Of a stretch of DNA of 64,000 nucleotides, positions 36,148-45,989 are shown in pieces. The stretch spans positions 496,001-560,000 of the forward strand of contig NZ_JAEKJZ010000001.1 of the NCBI RefSeq assembly GCF_017309185.1, read 5' to 3'. The first letter of the stretch is position 1; every line of letters starts with the position of its first letter. This stretch comes from Roseibium aggregatum (GTDB taxonomy: Bacteria; Pseudomonadota; Alphaproteobacteria; Rhizobiales; Stappiaceae). Position numbers and translations under genes: made by a program. The notes under the pieces are model-generated. The model worked only from the letters and a program-made list of their open reading frames with translations, searched no databases and was not told where the DNA came from.

Positions 36148-38235
36148 ATGCCCGATCTTCTGCTCGAGCTGTTCAGCGAAGAAATTCCCGCCCGCATGCA
36201 GCGCAAGGCGGCCGAAGACCTTAAGTCGCTTGTAACCAATGCCCTGGTGGATGCCGGTCTGCCCTATGAAGGTGCGAAGGCATTCGCGACGCCGCGCCGT
36301 CTGGCGCTTCAGGTCGCCGGTGTGCCGGTCGGCTCCGCGGCGACACGGGAAGAGCGCAAGGGGCCGCGCGTGGGCGCGCCCGAGAAGGCCGTCGAAGGCT
36401 TTCTGCGCGGGGCGGGGCTCAACTCGGTGGACGACGCGACGATCCAGAGCGACCCCAAGAAGGGCGACTTCTATGTGGCCGTGATTGAAAAGCCGGGCCG
36501 CTCCGCGATCGACATCATCGCCGAGTTCATGCCGGGCATCCTGCGCGGTTTTCCCTGGCCGAAGTCCATGCGCTGGGGCAGCGCCACGACACGCTGGGTC
36601 CGGCCGCTGCATTCCATCGTGGCGACCTTCGGGCCGGAGACCGAGGAGCCGGACGTGATCCGCTTCGATTTCGACGGTATTCACTCCGGGCAGACCACGC
36701 GTGGCCACCGCTTCCTGGCGGACGAGGCTTTCGACGTGCGCCGCTTCGATGACTACGCAACCAGCCTGGAAAAGCACAAGGTGGTTCTGGACGCGGACCG
36801 CCGCAAGGAAATCATCCTGAACGATGCTAAGGATCGCGCCCTGGCGCTGGGCCTCGAACTGGTCGAGGACGCCGGGCTTCTGGAAGAGGTTGCCGGTCTT
36901 GTCGAATGGCCGGTGGTGCTGACGGGCAGTTTCGACGAGGCCTTTCTGGATATTCCCGACGAGTGCATTCAGCTCACCATCCGGGTAAATCAGAAATGCT
37001 TCGTTCTGAAGGACCCGAAAACCGGCCGGCTTGCCAACCGCTTCGTGCTTATCTCCAACATTGTCGCGGGCGACGGCGGCAAGACGATTGTCGCGGGCAA
37101 CGAGAAGGTGATCCGCGCGCGCCTCTCCGATGCCCGTTTCTTCTGGGAAACGGACCTGAAGTCCAAACTCTCCGACAACTTGCCCAAGCTGGACGAGGTC
37201 AAGTTTCACGAAAAGCTCGGCAGCGTCGGCGAGCGGGTCAAGCGTCTGGTCGCACTCTCCACCGAGCTCGCCCCCCTCGTTGGTGCGGATGAGGCAAAGG
37301 CGAAGCGCGCCGCCGAACTCGCCAAGGCCGATCTCGTCTCCCAGATGGTCTACGAATTCCCCGAACTACAAGGCCTGATGGGCCGCTACTATGCGGCCAC
37401 CCAGGGCGAGGACGCATCGGTCGCCACCGCGGTCGAGGACCACTACAAGCCGCAGGGGCCGTCCGACCGCGTTCCGTCGGATCCGGTTGCCATTGCCGTC
37501 GCTCTGGCCGAGAAACTGGACCTTCTGGCGGGCTTCTGGGTCATTGACGAGAAACCGACGGGCTCCAAGGACCCTTACGCGCTGAGACGCGCGGCGCTGG
37601 GCGTGATCCGGATCGTTCTGGAAAACAGTTTGAGGGTCAGGATTGCGGAGGTTGCCCGTTCGGCTATTGGCTTGCAGTCCGCTTCCGCGAGTGACTCGGC
37701 CGTCGTCGTGGACGACCTGCTGTCTTTCTTCGCCGATCGTCTGAAAGTTCACCTGAAGGACGAGGGCGCCCGGCACGACCTGATCGACGCGGTTTTTGCG
37801 CTGGAAGGCCAGGACGACCTGCTGATGGTGGTCAAGCGGGTCGAGGCGCTCGGAAAATTCGTGTCCTCCGACGACGGTGCAAACCTGCTCGCCGGTTACA
37901 AGCGTGCCGTCAACATCCTCAAGGCGGAGGAAAAGAAGGACGGGCAGGCGGTGACCGGAAAGCCGCATGCGGACCATTTCCAGGAACAGGCGGAGATCGA
38001 TCTGGCCTCGGCCATCGACGTCGCCCGCGCCGATGCGGCGCAGGCCGTGGACGCGGAGGATTTCGAAGGCGCCATGGAAGCCCTGTCGAAACTTCGGGCG
38101 CCGGTCGACCGGTTCTTCGAGGATATCCTGGTGAATGCCGAAGACCCCGCCTTGCGCCTGAACCGCCTGCGGTTGCTCGCCGAAATCCGCGACGCGACCC
38201 ATGTGGTGGCGGATTTCTCCAAGGTGGCGGGTTAG
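36148..38235 (+). CDS. glyS: Glycyl-tRNA synthetase beta subunit
   Basis: A 695-residue subunit that binds tRNA(Gly) and completes the enzyme begun by glyQ. The start [17 protein letters not shown] is the family hallmark. Other blocks are [23 protein letters not shown] (near 320), the HD-like region [19 protein letters not shown], and a C-terminal anticodon-binding-like domain. The frame extends upstream to 36115 but those residues are not family-like. Length is normal. It is separated from glyQ by genes on both strands, so the two are transcribed apart. Confidence 0.97.
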   Translation: MPDLLLELFSEEIPARMQRKAAEDLKSLVTNALVDAGLPYEGAKAFATPRRLALQVAGVPVGSAATREERKGPRVGAPEKAVEGFLRGAGLNSVDDATIQSDPKKGDFYVAVIEKPGRSAIDIIAEFMPGILRGFPWPKSMRWGSATTRWVRPLHSIVATFGPETEEPDVIRFDFDGIHSGQTTRGHRFLADEAFDVRRFDDYATSLEKHKVVLDADRRKEIILNDAKDRALALGLELVEDAGLLEEVAGLVEWPVVLTGSFDEAFLDIPDECIQLTIRVNQKCFVLKDPKTGRLANRFVLISNIVAGDGGKTIVAGNEKVIRARLSDARFFWETDLKSKLSDNLPKLDEVKFHEKLGSVGERVKRLVALSTELAPLVGADEAKAKRAAELAKADLVSQMVYEFPELQGLMGRYYAATQGEDASVATAVEDHYKPQGPSDRVPSDPVAIAVALAEKLDLLAGFWVIDEKPTGSKDPYALRRAALGVIRIVLENSLRVRIAEVARSAIGLQSASASDSAVVVDDLLSFFADRLKVHLKDEGARHDLIDAVFALEGQDDLLMVVKRVEALGKFVSSDDGANLLAGYKRAVNILKAEEKKDGQAVTGKPHADHFQEQAEIDLASAIDVARADAAQAVDAEDFEGAMEALSKLRAPVDRFFEDILVNAEDPALRLNRLRLLAEIRDATHVVADFSKVAG

Positions 38236-38267
38236 CATTCCGAATAAGGGCGGGTGCCCTCAAGAAA

Positions 38268-38290
38268 GAGCCCGGCACGCGGCCGGGCTC
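38268..38290 (+). terminator. Hairpin after glyS
   Basis: GAGCCCGGC / GCCGGGCTC with a 5-nt loop, 33 nt past the glyS stop. It has no T-run. A closely similar hairpin recurs at 38521. Confidence 0.5.
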
Positions 38291-38316
38291 AAATTGCCGA
38301 CAAACCTCACGTAGTC

Positions 38317-38360
38317 ATTCCGGCCAGCGCACCGCGAAGCGGTGTTGCGTGAGCCGGAAT
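38317..38360. repeat. Palindromic intergenic repeat candidate
   Basis: ATTCCGGC (38317-38324) pairs with GCCGGAAT (38353-38360), and an inner hairpin CACCGC-GAA-GCGGTG lies between (38330-38344). Text of the type 'attccggc...gccggaatccag' occurs widely between genes in related genomes as I recall. Only one copy is in this window. Confidence 0.5.
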
Positions 38361-38520
38361 CCAGCTGACAAGCGCGAGCGACAGCGAGCACCTTCTCTCA
38401 TATCTATCTGATGTAATTTGAATATTGAGCGCCTTCGGCGCAGAAGATTTCTGGTTTCCGGATCTGCGCACAGCTCCGCTGCACTTGTCCGCAATGATCG
38501 TCTGAGGGTTTGTCAGAAGT

Positions 38521-38547
38521 CTGAGCCCGGCACGGGGCCGGGCTCAG
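38521..38547. repeat. Second copy of the GAGCCCGGC hairpin
   Basis: CTGAGCCCGGC / GCCGGGCTCAG, an 11-bp stem with an ACGGG loop, repeats the hairpin at 38268 with a longer arm. The 38.24-38.58 kb interval between glyS and the next gene holds this pair, the palindrome at 38317 and a small GCGCC-TTCG-GCGC-type hairpin, and no gene. Confidence 0.55.
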
Positions 38548-38579
38548 TATTTTGAAATTGCCTCATAAAAAATGGCTAA

Positions 38580-38622
38580 TGGAAAAGGCACCCGTTCAGT
38601 GGGATGAACGGGCGCGGGTGCT
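38580..38622 (-). terminator. Terminator of the VPLPA-CTERM gene
   Basis: CCCGTTCA / TGAACGGG (8 bp, 38591-38612), with outer arms GGCACCCG / CGGGTGC also able to pair. On the minus strand it is followed by TGCCTTTTCC. It lies just past the stop of the minus-strand gene. Confidence 0.6.
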
Positions 38623-38639
38623 TTGGTCCTGAGATCGGA

Positions 38640-39302
38640 TCAGGTTTTTTTACGAAACCGCAGGCCGGCTACGCCACCAAGAGCACCTAAAAGAAGCAGG
38701 CCGCTTGCCGGAAGAGGCACGGCGGACACGGACCCTGGGGTGTAGTCCACCACGAGCCGGGCTGCGTCGTAGTCCAGGCTTTCAAGCGCGGCGATACGGA
38801 AGGAGGCGAAACTGTCTGTCTCGAACCGGACAGTCAGCAGGTCGCCCAGCAACGCAGAGGCAAACATGGTCAGGTCGGTAAAGGCGATCGTCGTGACGTC
38901 GCCGGCCGAACCACCCTTGGGAACGCTCGTGTCTGCGACCTGATCGCCGGTGGCGGCATGGTCGTCGATGGTTACCGAACCGTCCCCCAGATAGGCGAAC
39001 AGATCGACATTCGCACCAGGGTTGGACGGCGTGTTTGAAACGAACCTGGTGTTGGTCCATTCGAACGACACGGAGTTGATGGTTGCACCGTCGTCGATAC
39101 CGGCCAGGCTGAACTCGAAGATCCCGTTCTGGATCAGGCCGCCGGACTGCTGGACGTTAATGGACGAACCAGACGTGTTGACGCTGTTCCCGCCGAAAGT
39201 CTGCGTCCAGCCGTCGGCGCTGGTGGAGATTGTCATGGTGGCCGCTGAAAGCGACGTCGGAAAGAGAAGCGCAAGCAGCGCTACTGAAATCTGTTTTTTC
39301 AT
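38640..39302 (-). CDS. VPLPA-CTERM sorted exported protein
   Basis: A 220-residue protein with a signal peptide (MKKQISVALLALLFPTSLSA), a beta-rich central domain without Cys, and a C-terminal tripartite sorting tail: VPLPASG, a hydrophobic helix (LLLLGALGGVAGL) and RFRKK. Such tails are processed by an exosortase and the protein is delivered to the surface or matrix. No exosortase gene is in this window. The body resembles phage-tail-like or carbohydrate-binding choice-of-anchor domains only in general character. ATG 39302 was chosen because it begins the signal peptide. Confidence 0.87.
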   Translation of the reverse strand: MKKQISVALLALLFPTSLSAATMTISTSADGWTQTFGGNSVNTSGSSINVQQSGGLIQNGIFEFSLAGIDDGATINSVSFEWTNTRFVSNTPSNPGANVDLFAYLGDGSVTIDDHAATGDQVADTSVPKGGSAGDVTTIAFTDLTMFASALLGDLLTVRFETDSFASFRIAALESLDYDAARLVVDYTPGSVSAVPLPASGLLLLGALGGVAGLRFRKKT

Positions 39303-39707
39303 CGGTAAGTCTCGCATTGTTTCGCTCAAATCAGCTTTGAATGGAAGCATTCACGCTGTTTCAAAATCGGGACTGTCTCCGTTGAAGACATACCCCCCTG
39401 TTTCGTCATTGCTGACGAACCCGTTTCCGACCCGGTCCGCAGGGCGGCTTGTGAAAGGTAAATGGACCGGGAACCGCTCGAACGTGGCGATGCCGGTTGG
39501 TTCGCCCGTGAGAACGGTTTCTTGGTCCAGAGACCGTTCATCCAGAAAGACCGAACCCGTGCCGAATAAGCACCTGGCGAGGACGAAGTTGGAATCTGAT
39601 CTGCGCAGTTTTTATGCTTGGAAGGGTTGGGCATCGGAATTTCATCAATTTCAAATTCGTTGACGACATGATCAGAAACGCTCAGAAATCGAAACGGCGT
39701 CTGCGTC
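39303..39707. other. Intergenic region upstream of two divergent genes
   Basis: No convincing gene. Open frames here lack ribosome sites and known motifs. It holds a short hairpin (TGAATG-GAAG-CATTCA near 39340) and should contain the promoters of the VPLPA-CTERM and LytTR genes, which I could not identify individually. Confidence 0.5.
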
Positions 39708-39729
39708 AATCCGTTGATAATCCGTTAAT
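39708..39729. promoter_or_regulatory. Tandem 11-bp repeat before the LytTR gene
   Basis: AATCCGTTGAT is followed directly by AATCCGTTAAT, identical at 10 of 11 positions. The repeat ends 23 nt before the ATG of the LytTR regulator. Tandem repeats in phase with the helix are the usual form of LytTR binding sites, so autoregulation is plausible. Confidence 0.5.
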
Positions 39730-39752
39730 TTATTCGTGGGACCCATTTCGCG

Positions 39753-40595
39753 ATGCGTGAAATTGATGTTGTTTTCGATCCCGAGCGAAAGCTCTTTCTT
39801 TATTTCGGGGTCACGTTTCTCGCCATCATCGTCGGACCGTTCGGGACTTACGAATCGATGCATTTCTGGCAGCGAGCGACCTTCTGGAGCCTTGATGTCC
39901 TGGGGGGCATGGTGATCCTTGTCCCGATCGTGCACGTGTTCTATCACAGCCGCCTGGTGCGCTTCATTCCGTCCTATCCGCGATTTGTCCTGGGGGTTGC
40001 GCTCGGGGCACTTCCAACCGCCGGATACATCACGGTCCTTTATGGAACCGTCGGGGCGAAGATGGAGCTTTCAACCCCGTATCCGCTCCTTTTCGTGCAA
40101 GTCACGATTTCTTCCACACTGCTTCTTCTGACCGAATTCGTTCTTTGGCCCATGGTGTTCGGACGCCAGGTCAAAGGGAACGAAGGTGAGGCCGTTGCTT
40201 CGCAGGTGCCTCAGCCTGAGGTGCCCGCCGTTACCCGGCCGACGGAGCCGGTTGAAGGCCGCATTCCGCTCCTGTCCCGCCTGCCTGAGGGTGTACAGCC
40301 CGGGCCGATCGTTTCGATCTCGATGCAGGACCACTATGCCGAGATCACCCTGACGACCGGCAAGGCCCTGATCCTGATGCGGTTGAGCGACGCGATCGAC
40401 TTGCTGGAGGATTATCCCGGCGTCCGGGTGCACCGGTCGCACTGGGTCGCGCTGAACTTCCTGCAAGGGATCGAGAAGCAGGGAAAAGGCTACAGGGCGC
40501 TTCTGCAAGACGGCAGGGAGCTTCCCATCAGCGCAACCTATCTGGAAGCGGCCCGCCAGCAGTTCCAGGCTCACGCGCAAACCGTTCCCGCTTAG
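39753..40595 (+). CDS. Membrane-bound LytTR-domain transcription regulator
   Basis: A 280-residue protein with four predicted membrane helices in the first 140 residues, an Ala/Pro/Val linker (about 145-170) and a C-terminal LytTR DNA-binding domain (about 180-272): ISMQDHYAEITLTTGKALILMRLSDAI, then VHRSHWVALNFLQGI and LPISATYLEAARQQF. It has no receiver or kinase domain, so it would sense a membrane or envelope signal directly. The signal and targets are unknown. A tandem repeat lies in its promoter region. Confidence 0.9.
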   Translation: MREIDVVFDPERKLFLYFGVTFLAIIVGPFGTYESMHFWQRATFWSLDVLGGMVILVPIVHVFYHSRLVRFIPSYPRFVLGVALGALPTAGYITVLYGTVGAKMELSTPYPLLFVQVTISSTLLLLTEFVLWPMVFGRQVKGNEGEAVASQVPQPEVPAVTRPTEPVEGRIPLLSRLPEGVQPGPIVSISMQDHYAEITLTTGKALILMRLSDAIDLLEDYPGVRVHRSHWVALNFLQGIEKQGKGYRALLQDGRELPISATYLEAARQQFQAHAQTVPA

Positions 40596-40637
40596 GACCT
40601 TCGGGATTGACCGCCGGTGCCGGCCGGCTGAAAAAGC

Positions 40638-41867
40638 CTATTCCGCGGCTTCCTGCGCCAGTCTCGGCACCGGTTTTTCCTCGATGGGCCAGTGCACGAT
40701 CGCCGCGAAGATGCCAAGGGCGATGCCGCACCACCAGATGAGATCGTAGGACCCGGTCTCATCGTAGATCTTGCCGCCCAGCCAGACACCGAGGAACGAG
40801 CCGATCTGGTGCGACAGGAAGACGAAGCCGAACAGGGTGGCCATGTAGCGCGGTCCGAACATGACGGCGACGAGCCCGGAGGTTGGCGGCACCGTGGACA
40901 GCCAAAGCAGGCCCATGACGCCGGAGAACACCAAGACGGAAGCAGGTGAAGGCGGGGTCATGATGAAGGCAAGGATCGCCACCGAACGCGCCAGATAGAT
41001 CAGCGACAGGAAAATCGACTTGGAGTGGCGGCCGCCGATATAGCCGGAAATCAGCGACCCGACGATGTTGCACAGGCCGATCAGGGCGATCGCGATGGCG
41101 CCCCAACTCGGATCGAGCCCGAGATCGGCGATATAGGGCGGCAGGTGCACGGTGATGAAGGCAACGTGAAAGCCGCAGACAAAGAAGCCCAGGGTCAGCA
41201 GTATATACCCGCGCGTGCGAAAGGCCTCGGCCACGGCGGAGGTCAGCTTCTGGTTATTGACAGCGGCTTCACCCTCTCCATGAATGGATTTGCCTCTCAG
41301 AACGATTGCAAACAGCGGTATCAGCGCGACCAGTCCGGTGAAGATCAGGAGGGTGTCCTGCCAGCCGATATTGGCAATCAGCGCCCCGCCGAGCGGCGCG
41401 AACAGGAACTGGCCGAGAGAGCCCGAGGCGGTGCCGATCCCGAAGGCAAGAGACCTCTGTTCGGGGCTCACCGTGCGTCCAAAGGCGGCGAGCACCAGGG
41501 AAAAGGAGGAAAACGCGATGCCGAGGCCGATGAGCACGCCAGCGGAAACATGCAGCGCGACCGTGCTCTGTGCATCGATCATCATCAGGAGGCCGGCGGC
41601 ATAGAGTGCGGCGCCCAGGGTCATGGTTTTCCAGGTGCCGTAGCGGTCCGACATCATGCCGGCCACCGGCTGGGCGATGCCCCACACCAGGTTCTGGATG
41701 GCGATCGCGAGCGCGAAGATCTCCCGGCTCCAATCCCTCGCCTCGGTCATCGGCTGGAAGAACAGGCCCATCGCCGAACGGGGCCCGAAGGAGATAAGCG
41801 CCACAAGACAGCCACAGGCGATGATCAGCGGAATATTGGGGCCGGTCCGGCCAGTGGCTGCGGTCAT
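40638..41867 (-). CDS. MFS transporter
   Basis: A 409-residue twelve-helix transporter of the major facilitator superfamily, closest in feel to the oxalate/formate antiporter or CynX-like groups. The motif DRYGTWKT between helices 2 and 3 matches the family GDRxGR/K loop, with a DRYG core, and the SxxxxGYIGGRHSKS loop marks the second half. The ATG at 41867 has GGGAG 6 nt upstream; the longer frame from 41987 is not supported. It is divergent from nadB. Substrate unknown. Confidence 0.9.
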   Translation of the reverse strand: MTAATGRTGPNIPLIIACGCLVALISFGPRSAMGLFFQPMTEARDWSREIFALAIAIQNLVWGIAQPVAGMMSDRYGTWKTMTLGAALYAAGLLMMIDAQSTVALHVSAGVLIGLGIAFSSFSLVLAAFGRTVSPEQRSLAFGIGTASGSLGQFLFAPLGGALIANIGWQDTLLIFTGLVALIPLFAIVLRGKSIHGEGEAAVNNQKLTSAVAEAFRTRGYILLTLGFFVCGFHVAFITVHLPPYIADLGLDPSWGAIAIALIGLCNIVGSLISGYIGGRHSKSIFLSLIYLARSVAILAFIMTPPSPASVLVFSGVMGLLWLSTVPPTSGLVAVMFGPRYMATLFGFVFLSHQIGSFLGVWLGGKIYDETGSYDLIWWCGIALGIFAAIVHWPIEEKPVPRLAQEAAE

Positions 41868-41907
41868 GAGTGACTCCCATCGTGATTTTGCGATAAGATA
41901 GCCGGAG

Positions 41908-41948
41908 CGCGTTTTTTCACAAACGCGTAATTTTGATCGATGGATCAA
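41908..41948. promoter_or_regulatory. Two inverted repeats between the MFS gene and nadB
   Basis: CGCGTTT / AAACGCG with a 6-nt gap (41908-41927), then TTGATC-GATG-GATCAA (41933-41948). They lie 41-82 nt upstream of the MFS start and more than 200 nt before nadB. They look like operator sites for the MFS gene; no regulator is adjacent. The rest of the interval to 42149 holds no gene. Confidence 0.45.
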
Positions 41949-42149
41949 GAACGGGAATATATGGGGGCGGCCGTGACGAGGCAGCACCGCCTGCTCGGTC
42001 GCGGAGTGCGGCCGAAGAGCTGCTTTCGGCCATCAACTACTTCAAACCTGTTGCCCGATGATCTAAACCGCTTAAATGTCGTTTCTTCCGGACCGCTTCG
42101 GGACCGGAAGCCGTTGGGGGCACTGCCCCGTTTGATCCAGGAAGTTTTC

Positions 42150-43757
42150 ATGGCCGTTTCGGTAGAGGATTTTGCGCCTGCCTATCTGGGCAAGGATGTG
42201 GATGACGTCGTAATTCTGGGTGGGGGGCTTGCCGGTCTCTTTTGCGCCTTGAAGCTCAGCCCGCGCCCGGTCACGGTGATCGCGAATGCCCCCGTCGGCG
42301 AGGGAGCGACCTCCGCCTGGGCGCAGGGCGGCATCGCGGCGGCGGTTTCCGAACGGGATTCGGTCGAAAAACACCGGGATGACACTCTTGCCGCCGGTTG
42401 CGGGATCTGCGAGGCCAAGGTCGTCGACCAGATGACCCGGGAGGCCAGCGATCGGGTCCGCGATCTGTTGGGGTACGGCGTTCCTTTCGATCAGGACCTC
42501 GAAGGACGGCTGAAATTTTCCAGCGAGGCGGCCCATTCCGAAAGCCGGGTCGTGCGCGTCCGCGGCGATATGGCCGGCGGGGCGATCATGGCCGCGTTGA
42601 TTTCGGCGGTGCGCAAGACGCCCTCCATCCGCGTTCTGGAGGGCTATATTGGCGAGAGTTTCCTCGGCGAGGGCCGCTATGTGACCGGTGTCCTCGTCCG
42701 GCGCCGCGGCGGCATCACCCGGCTGGCCTTTCCGGCGAAAGCGGTCGTTCTGGCATCCGGCGGCATCGGCCATCTTTATGCCCGGACCACAAATCCTCAC
42801 GATGCCAACGGTCACGGCCTTGCGATGGCGGCCCGGGCCGGGGCGGTGATCGCCGATGCGGAGTTCGTTCAGTTTCACCCGACCGCTCTCGATGTGGGAA
42901 GAGACCCCGCTCCGCTGGCGACGGAAGCCTTGCGCGGTGATGGAGCGGTCCTTGTCAACAGGTCGGGCGAGCGGTTCATGGAGAGCGAGCACCGGGATCT
43001 CGAACTTGCTCCCCGCGATGTCGTTGCCCGCGCGATCTATCGGGAAATCGCCGAGGGCAGGGGAGCTTTCCTGGACTGCAGGGAGACCATCGGCGCGCGC
43101 TTCCAGGAGGATTTCCCGACCGTTTTCTCCGCGGTTCAAAGCGCGGGGCTTGACCCGGTGAAAGACCTTCTGCCGGTTGCGCCCGCCATGCACCATCACA
43201 TGGGGGGCGTGTTGACCGATGCCAGCGGGCGCACGTCGCTCGACGGGCTCTGGGCGGCGGGAGAAGCCGCCTCCACGGGTGTGCATGGCGCGAACCGGCT
43301 GGCTTCCAATTCGCTTCTGGAAGCCGTCGTCTTCGCCGCCCGGGTCGCCGAAGATATCCAGGGGCTCATGACGACGCCGCGCAGCGCCTATTGGAACGAG
43401 ATGGACAGCGCTCCGGACCTGCCGACCCAGCGCAACGCGGAGGAGCGCGCCGCAATCTCCGTGCTTCGCGAGACCATGACCCGCAACGTCGGGGTCTTGC
43501 GTGACGCTGACGGCCTCAAAACGGCCCTTGCCGACATTGCCGAGGCGGAAAAGGCTTGCGTACGTCAGTCCATAAAAAACATGATGGTGGCGGGCAGGCT
43601 CGTGGCGGCGGCGGCCCTTAAACGGGAAGAAAGCCGGGGCGCGCATTTCCGCACCGATTTCCCCGATGAAAAACCGGAACGCGCCAGACGCAGCTATCTG
43701 ACCTTGAAGGAAGCCGACGCGATTTCCGCGGAGGTTCTTCAGAGCAAGGTTGACTGA
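42150..43757 (+). CDS. nadB: L-aspartate oxidase
   Basis: A 535-residue FAD enzyme that oxidises aspartate to iminoaspartate in NAD biosynthesis. Landmarks are the dinucleotide loop [28 protein letters not shown], the HHMGGVLTD segment and [17 protein letters not shown] later helical region matches the succinate-dehydrogenase-type capping. AGGAAG lies 5-6 nt before the ATG at 42150. In many relatives nadA and nadC adjoin nadB; here neither is next to it. A long antisense frame (42072-43853) is a shadow of this gene. Confidence 0.95.
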   Translation: MAVSVEDFAPAYLGKDVDDVVILGGGLAGLFCALKLSPRPVTVIANAPVGEGATSAWAQGGIAAAVSERDSVEKHRDDTLAAGCGICEAKVVDQMTREASDRVRDLLGYGVPFDQDLEGRLKFSSEAAHSESRVVRVRGDMAGGAIMAALISAVRKTPSIRVLEGYIGESFLGEGRYVTGVLVRRRGGITRLAFPAKAVVLASGGIGHLYARTTNPHDANGHGLAMAARAGAVIADAEFVQFHPTALDVGRDPAPLATEALRGDGAVLVNRSGERFMESEHRDLELAPRDVVARAIYREIAEGRGAFLDCRETIGARFQEDFPTVFSAVQSAGLDPVKDLLPVAPAMHHHMGGVLTDASGRTSLDGLWAAGEAASTGVHGANRLASNSLLEAVVFAARVAEDIQGLMTTPRSAYWNEMDSAPDLPTQRNAEERAAISVLRETMTRNVGVLRDADGLKTALADIAEAEKACVRQSIKNMMVAGRLVAAAALKREESRGAHFRTDFPDEKPERARRSYLTLKEADAISAEVLQSKVD

Positions 43758-43966
43758 CGGCGATGAGCGCGGCGCGACCGGGAGGTGTGCGCCGCCAGGC
43801 CTTGACCGGCAATCTTTCCTAAACCGTGTCGGAAGCCTCTGGCGCGATCGCACTTGCGGCCGTCAGATCGGTGGCCGAAACGGGCGCGGACCCGATTTTC
43901 TCAGGCTGGACGTCCCGTTCGGCACCGATCCTTCGTCCGGGGCGGGCCCGGCAGGTTCTGGAGGCG

Positions 43967-44560
43967 TCAGCCGGCCGCCAGATAGAGGCCGCCGAGCGCA
44001 GTCGCGACGCCGAGGCCCCGAATGATCCGGGGCGCCCAGGCCGGGTCGTCACGGGTGGCGACATTGGCGCCATAGCCGATGAGCAGACCGGCGGCATGGA
44101 GCAACGCGGTCGCGATCACGAAGCCGGCCGCGTACCCGAGTTCACCGGCCGATCCGATCTCGCCGCCATGAGCATGTCCGTGGCAGACACCGAAGACAGC
44201 CACAATGGCCGCGCAGACGCCGAGCGGCAGGCGCAGGGCCAGAGCCACGACGACACCGAGTACGACAACGGACGTGAGAATGAAGGGCTCCACATAGGGA
44301 AGCGGCACACCGGCAACGGAAAGGACGAAGCCGCAAATCATGGCCCCGACAAAGGCGCTTGGCAGGGCCCAGATCGCACGACCGCCCAGAAGCGCCGCCC
44401 AAAGACCGACCGCGATCATGGCCAGCACGTGATCCGTGCCGAACAGGGGATGGGTAAATCCGGAGGCGAACGAGCCGTGTTCGTTGGGGTCAAGGTGTGC
44501 GAAAGCCGGAGAAACGGCGAAAAGACTGGCGGCGGCGGCCAGGACTGCGCGGTAAATCAT
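43967..44560 (-). CDS. hupE: HupE/UreJ-family metal transporter
   Basis: A 197-residue protein with a signal-like N-terminus (ending AFAHL) and about six membrane helices. The family motif HPLFGTDHVLAMIAVG (near residue 38) carries the His/Asp metal ligands, and a second His cluster, CHGHAHGGE, lies near residue 128. Members supply nickel or cobalt to hydrogenase, urease or cobalamin enzymes. No such enzyme is adjacent, so the metal is not settled. AAGGA precedes the ATG at 44560 by 7 nt. Confidence 0.9.
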   Translation of the reverse strand: MIYRAVLAAAASLFAVSPAFAHLDPNEHGSFASGFTHPLFGTDHVLAMIAVGLWAALLGGRAIWALPSAFVGAMICGFVLSVAGVPLPYVEPFILTSVVVLGVVVALALRLPLGVCAAIVAVFGVCHGHAHGGEIGSAGELGYAAGFVIATALLHAAGLLIGYGANVATRDDPAWAPRIIRGLGVATALGGLYLAAG

Positions 44561-44741
44561 GAAACGATCCTTGTTTGGTCTGTCCGGCGCCCCGGTTTGG
44601 GTCGCGCCGATCATGTTGTTCACATGAAAACCGTTATCGCGTTCCTGTCAGAATTACCAGTACTGCCATGCTAGGGTCTGTGGGGAAACCTGCGGTGTCG
44701 GGAAATGTCCTTTCCTGACCGGCCCGTCATCGGCGAACGGC

Positions 44742-45989
44742 TCAGTTCCAGCCGCCCGCATAGGTCTTGTAGAAGATGTGGAGCCCGACCTGGCCGCGTT
44801 TGGCCATCGACTTCGCCCAACGCGGCTTGACATAGGTCGCGTGATAGTGGGTCGAGGCATCGACCATCTTCGAATAATGCTTGCCGTCGACGATTTCCCT
44901 GGCGAGGCGCTGCGCGGTCTTCCAGGCGGCCGGGCTGGAAATGCGGTCCTTGATGCCGTCGCAGGCGAAGGAGAACTGACAGCGGTTGCGCTTGTGGCGG
45001 TTCTGGTAGACCACGCCGCAGATCGTGTTCGGATAGGACGGGTTTTTGACCCGGTTCAGGACCACCTGGGCAACGGCTTCCTGGCCTTCCTCGCTTTCGC
45101 CGCGGGCTTCGAAATAGATGGCTTCCGCGAGACAGCGCTGTTCCTTCTTTGAACCGACGGACAGCGGCAGGGGCTTTTGCGCCCACCAGTGCGGATTGTC
45201 CGGGTCTTCCGGCGGCGGCAGTTCCTGCTCGTATTTGGCGGCGCCGAAGAGCGCGTCGAAGGGCTCTTTCGTTTCCTTGACGCTGTCGGGAGCATAGGCG
45301 GACACGAGCGAAAAGCTCGCTGCCGCCGCGTTGCGCGCCATCATCACCTTTTGCAGGTCGAGCGGGCCCTCGTCCGGATTGCCGTCCTTGCCGGCCTTGG
45401 CGAACTGGCTGATCTCGTCGGAATTGAGCGGCTGGGGTTTGACGAAGGCAACACGCGGCAGGTCCTCGTGATCCTTCTCCGTGGAGATCAGGCTGGACAT
45501 CGCGTAGAGATTGCCCGCGGCCCGGTCCACCATCTGACGGTCCGGCGCCAGGGTGATCAGGCGGTCGCCCTTGGCCGAGGTGTTGGTAACGATCTTCTCG
45601 GGAAGCTCTGTCGGCAGCAGGCTCTGCGCGACATCTTCCAGCCCGGTCAGGGGTTTGGACGCAATCCCTTTTTCAGCCGATGTCAGGGTCAGAACCGGAC
45701 CGGACCGGTAGTCCGGGACCTTGGTGGCTCCAAGGGCGAGTTGCGGAGCGATCTTCGACGTGAAGTTCGCGGGTTCAAGCGCCATCATCCAGCGCGGGCT
45801 TTGTTCGTCCCGGGCGTTGATGAGCGCAAAGATATCCTGGTCGCCGGTCTGACCCGCCAGCCCTGCGAAGATGAGGGGGCATGCAACAAGCACCTGTTTC
45901 AGCCGGCGCATGCGCGCCCGGACGGGTCCGTAATCCTGAGACACTTTCGAAGGAAACCGCTTTCCGTTGCGGGATATCGGGCCAGACAT
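44742..45989 (-). CDS. SleB/CwlJ-type cell wall hydrolase
   Basis: A 415-residue protein with an N-terminal hydrophobic segment (QVLVACPLIFAGLAG, about 32-46), a long linker of low conservation, and a C-terminal Hydrolase_2 domain (about 280-415): RCLAEAIYFEARGESEEGQEAVAQVVLNR, including the likely catalytic Glu, CGVVYQNRHKRNRCQFSFACDG and GLHIFYKTY. It would cleave peptidoglycan as a lytic transglycosylase or amidase during growth or division. The ATG at 45989 is the first in frame. Confidence 0.9.
   Translation of the reverse strand: MSGPISRNGKRFPSKVSQDYGPVRARMRRLKQVLVACPLIFAGLAGQTGDQDIFALINARDEQSPRWMMALEPANFTSKIAPQLALGATKVPDYRSGPVLTLTSAEKGIASKPLTGLEDVAQSLLPTELPEKIVTNTSAKGDRLITLAPDRQMVDRAAGNLYAMSSLISTEKDHEDLPRVAFVKPQPLNSDEISQFAKAGKDGNPDEGPLDLQKVMMARNAAAASFSLVSAYAPDSVKETKEPFDALFGAAKYEQELPPPEDPDNPHWWAQKPLPLSVGSKKEQRCLAEAIYFEARGESEEGQEAVAQVVLNRVKNPSYPNTICGVVYQNRHKRNRCQFSFACDGIKDRISSPAAWKTAQRLAREIVDGKHYSKMVDASTHYHATYVKPRWAKSMAKRGQVGLHIFYKTYAGGWN

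Noticed and set aside
39326..39709. 127-codon minus-strand frame before the LytTR gene
   Set aside because: Amino acid composition and lack of motif or ribosome site suggest chance; it also covers the likely promoter region.
42072..43853. 593-codon open frame antisense to nadB
   Set aside because: It is a shadow frame: nadB has clear family motifs, while the antisense product is Arg/Gly/Pro-rich without motifs.
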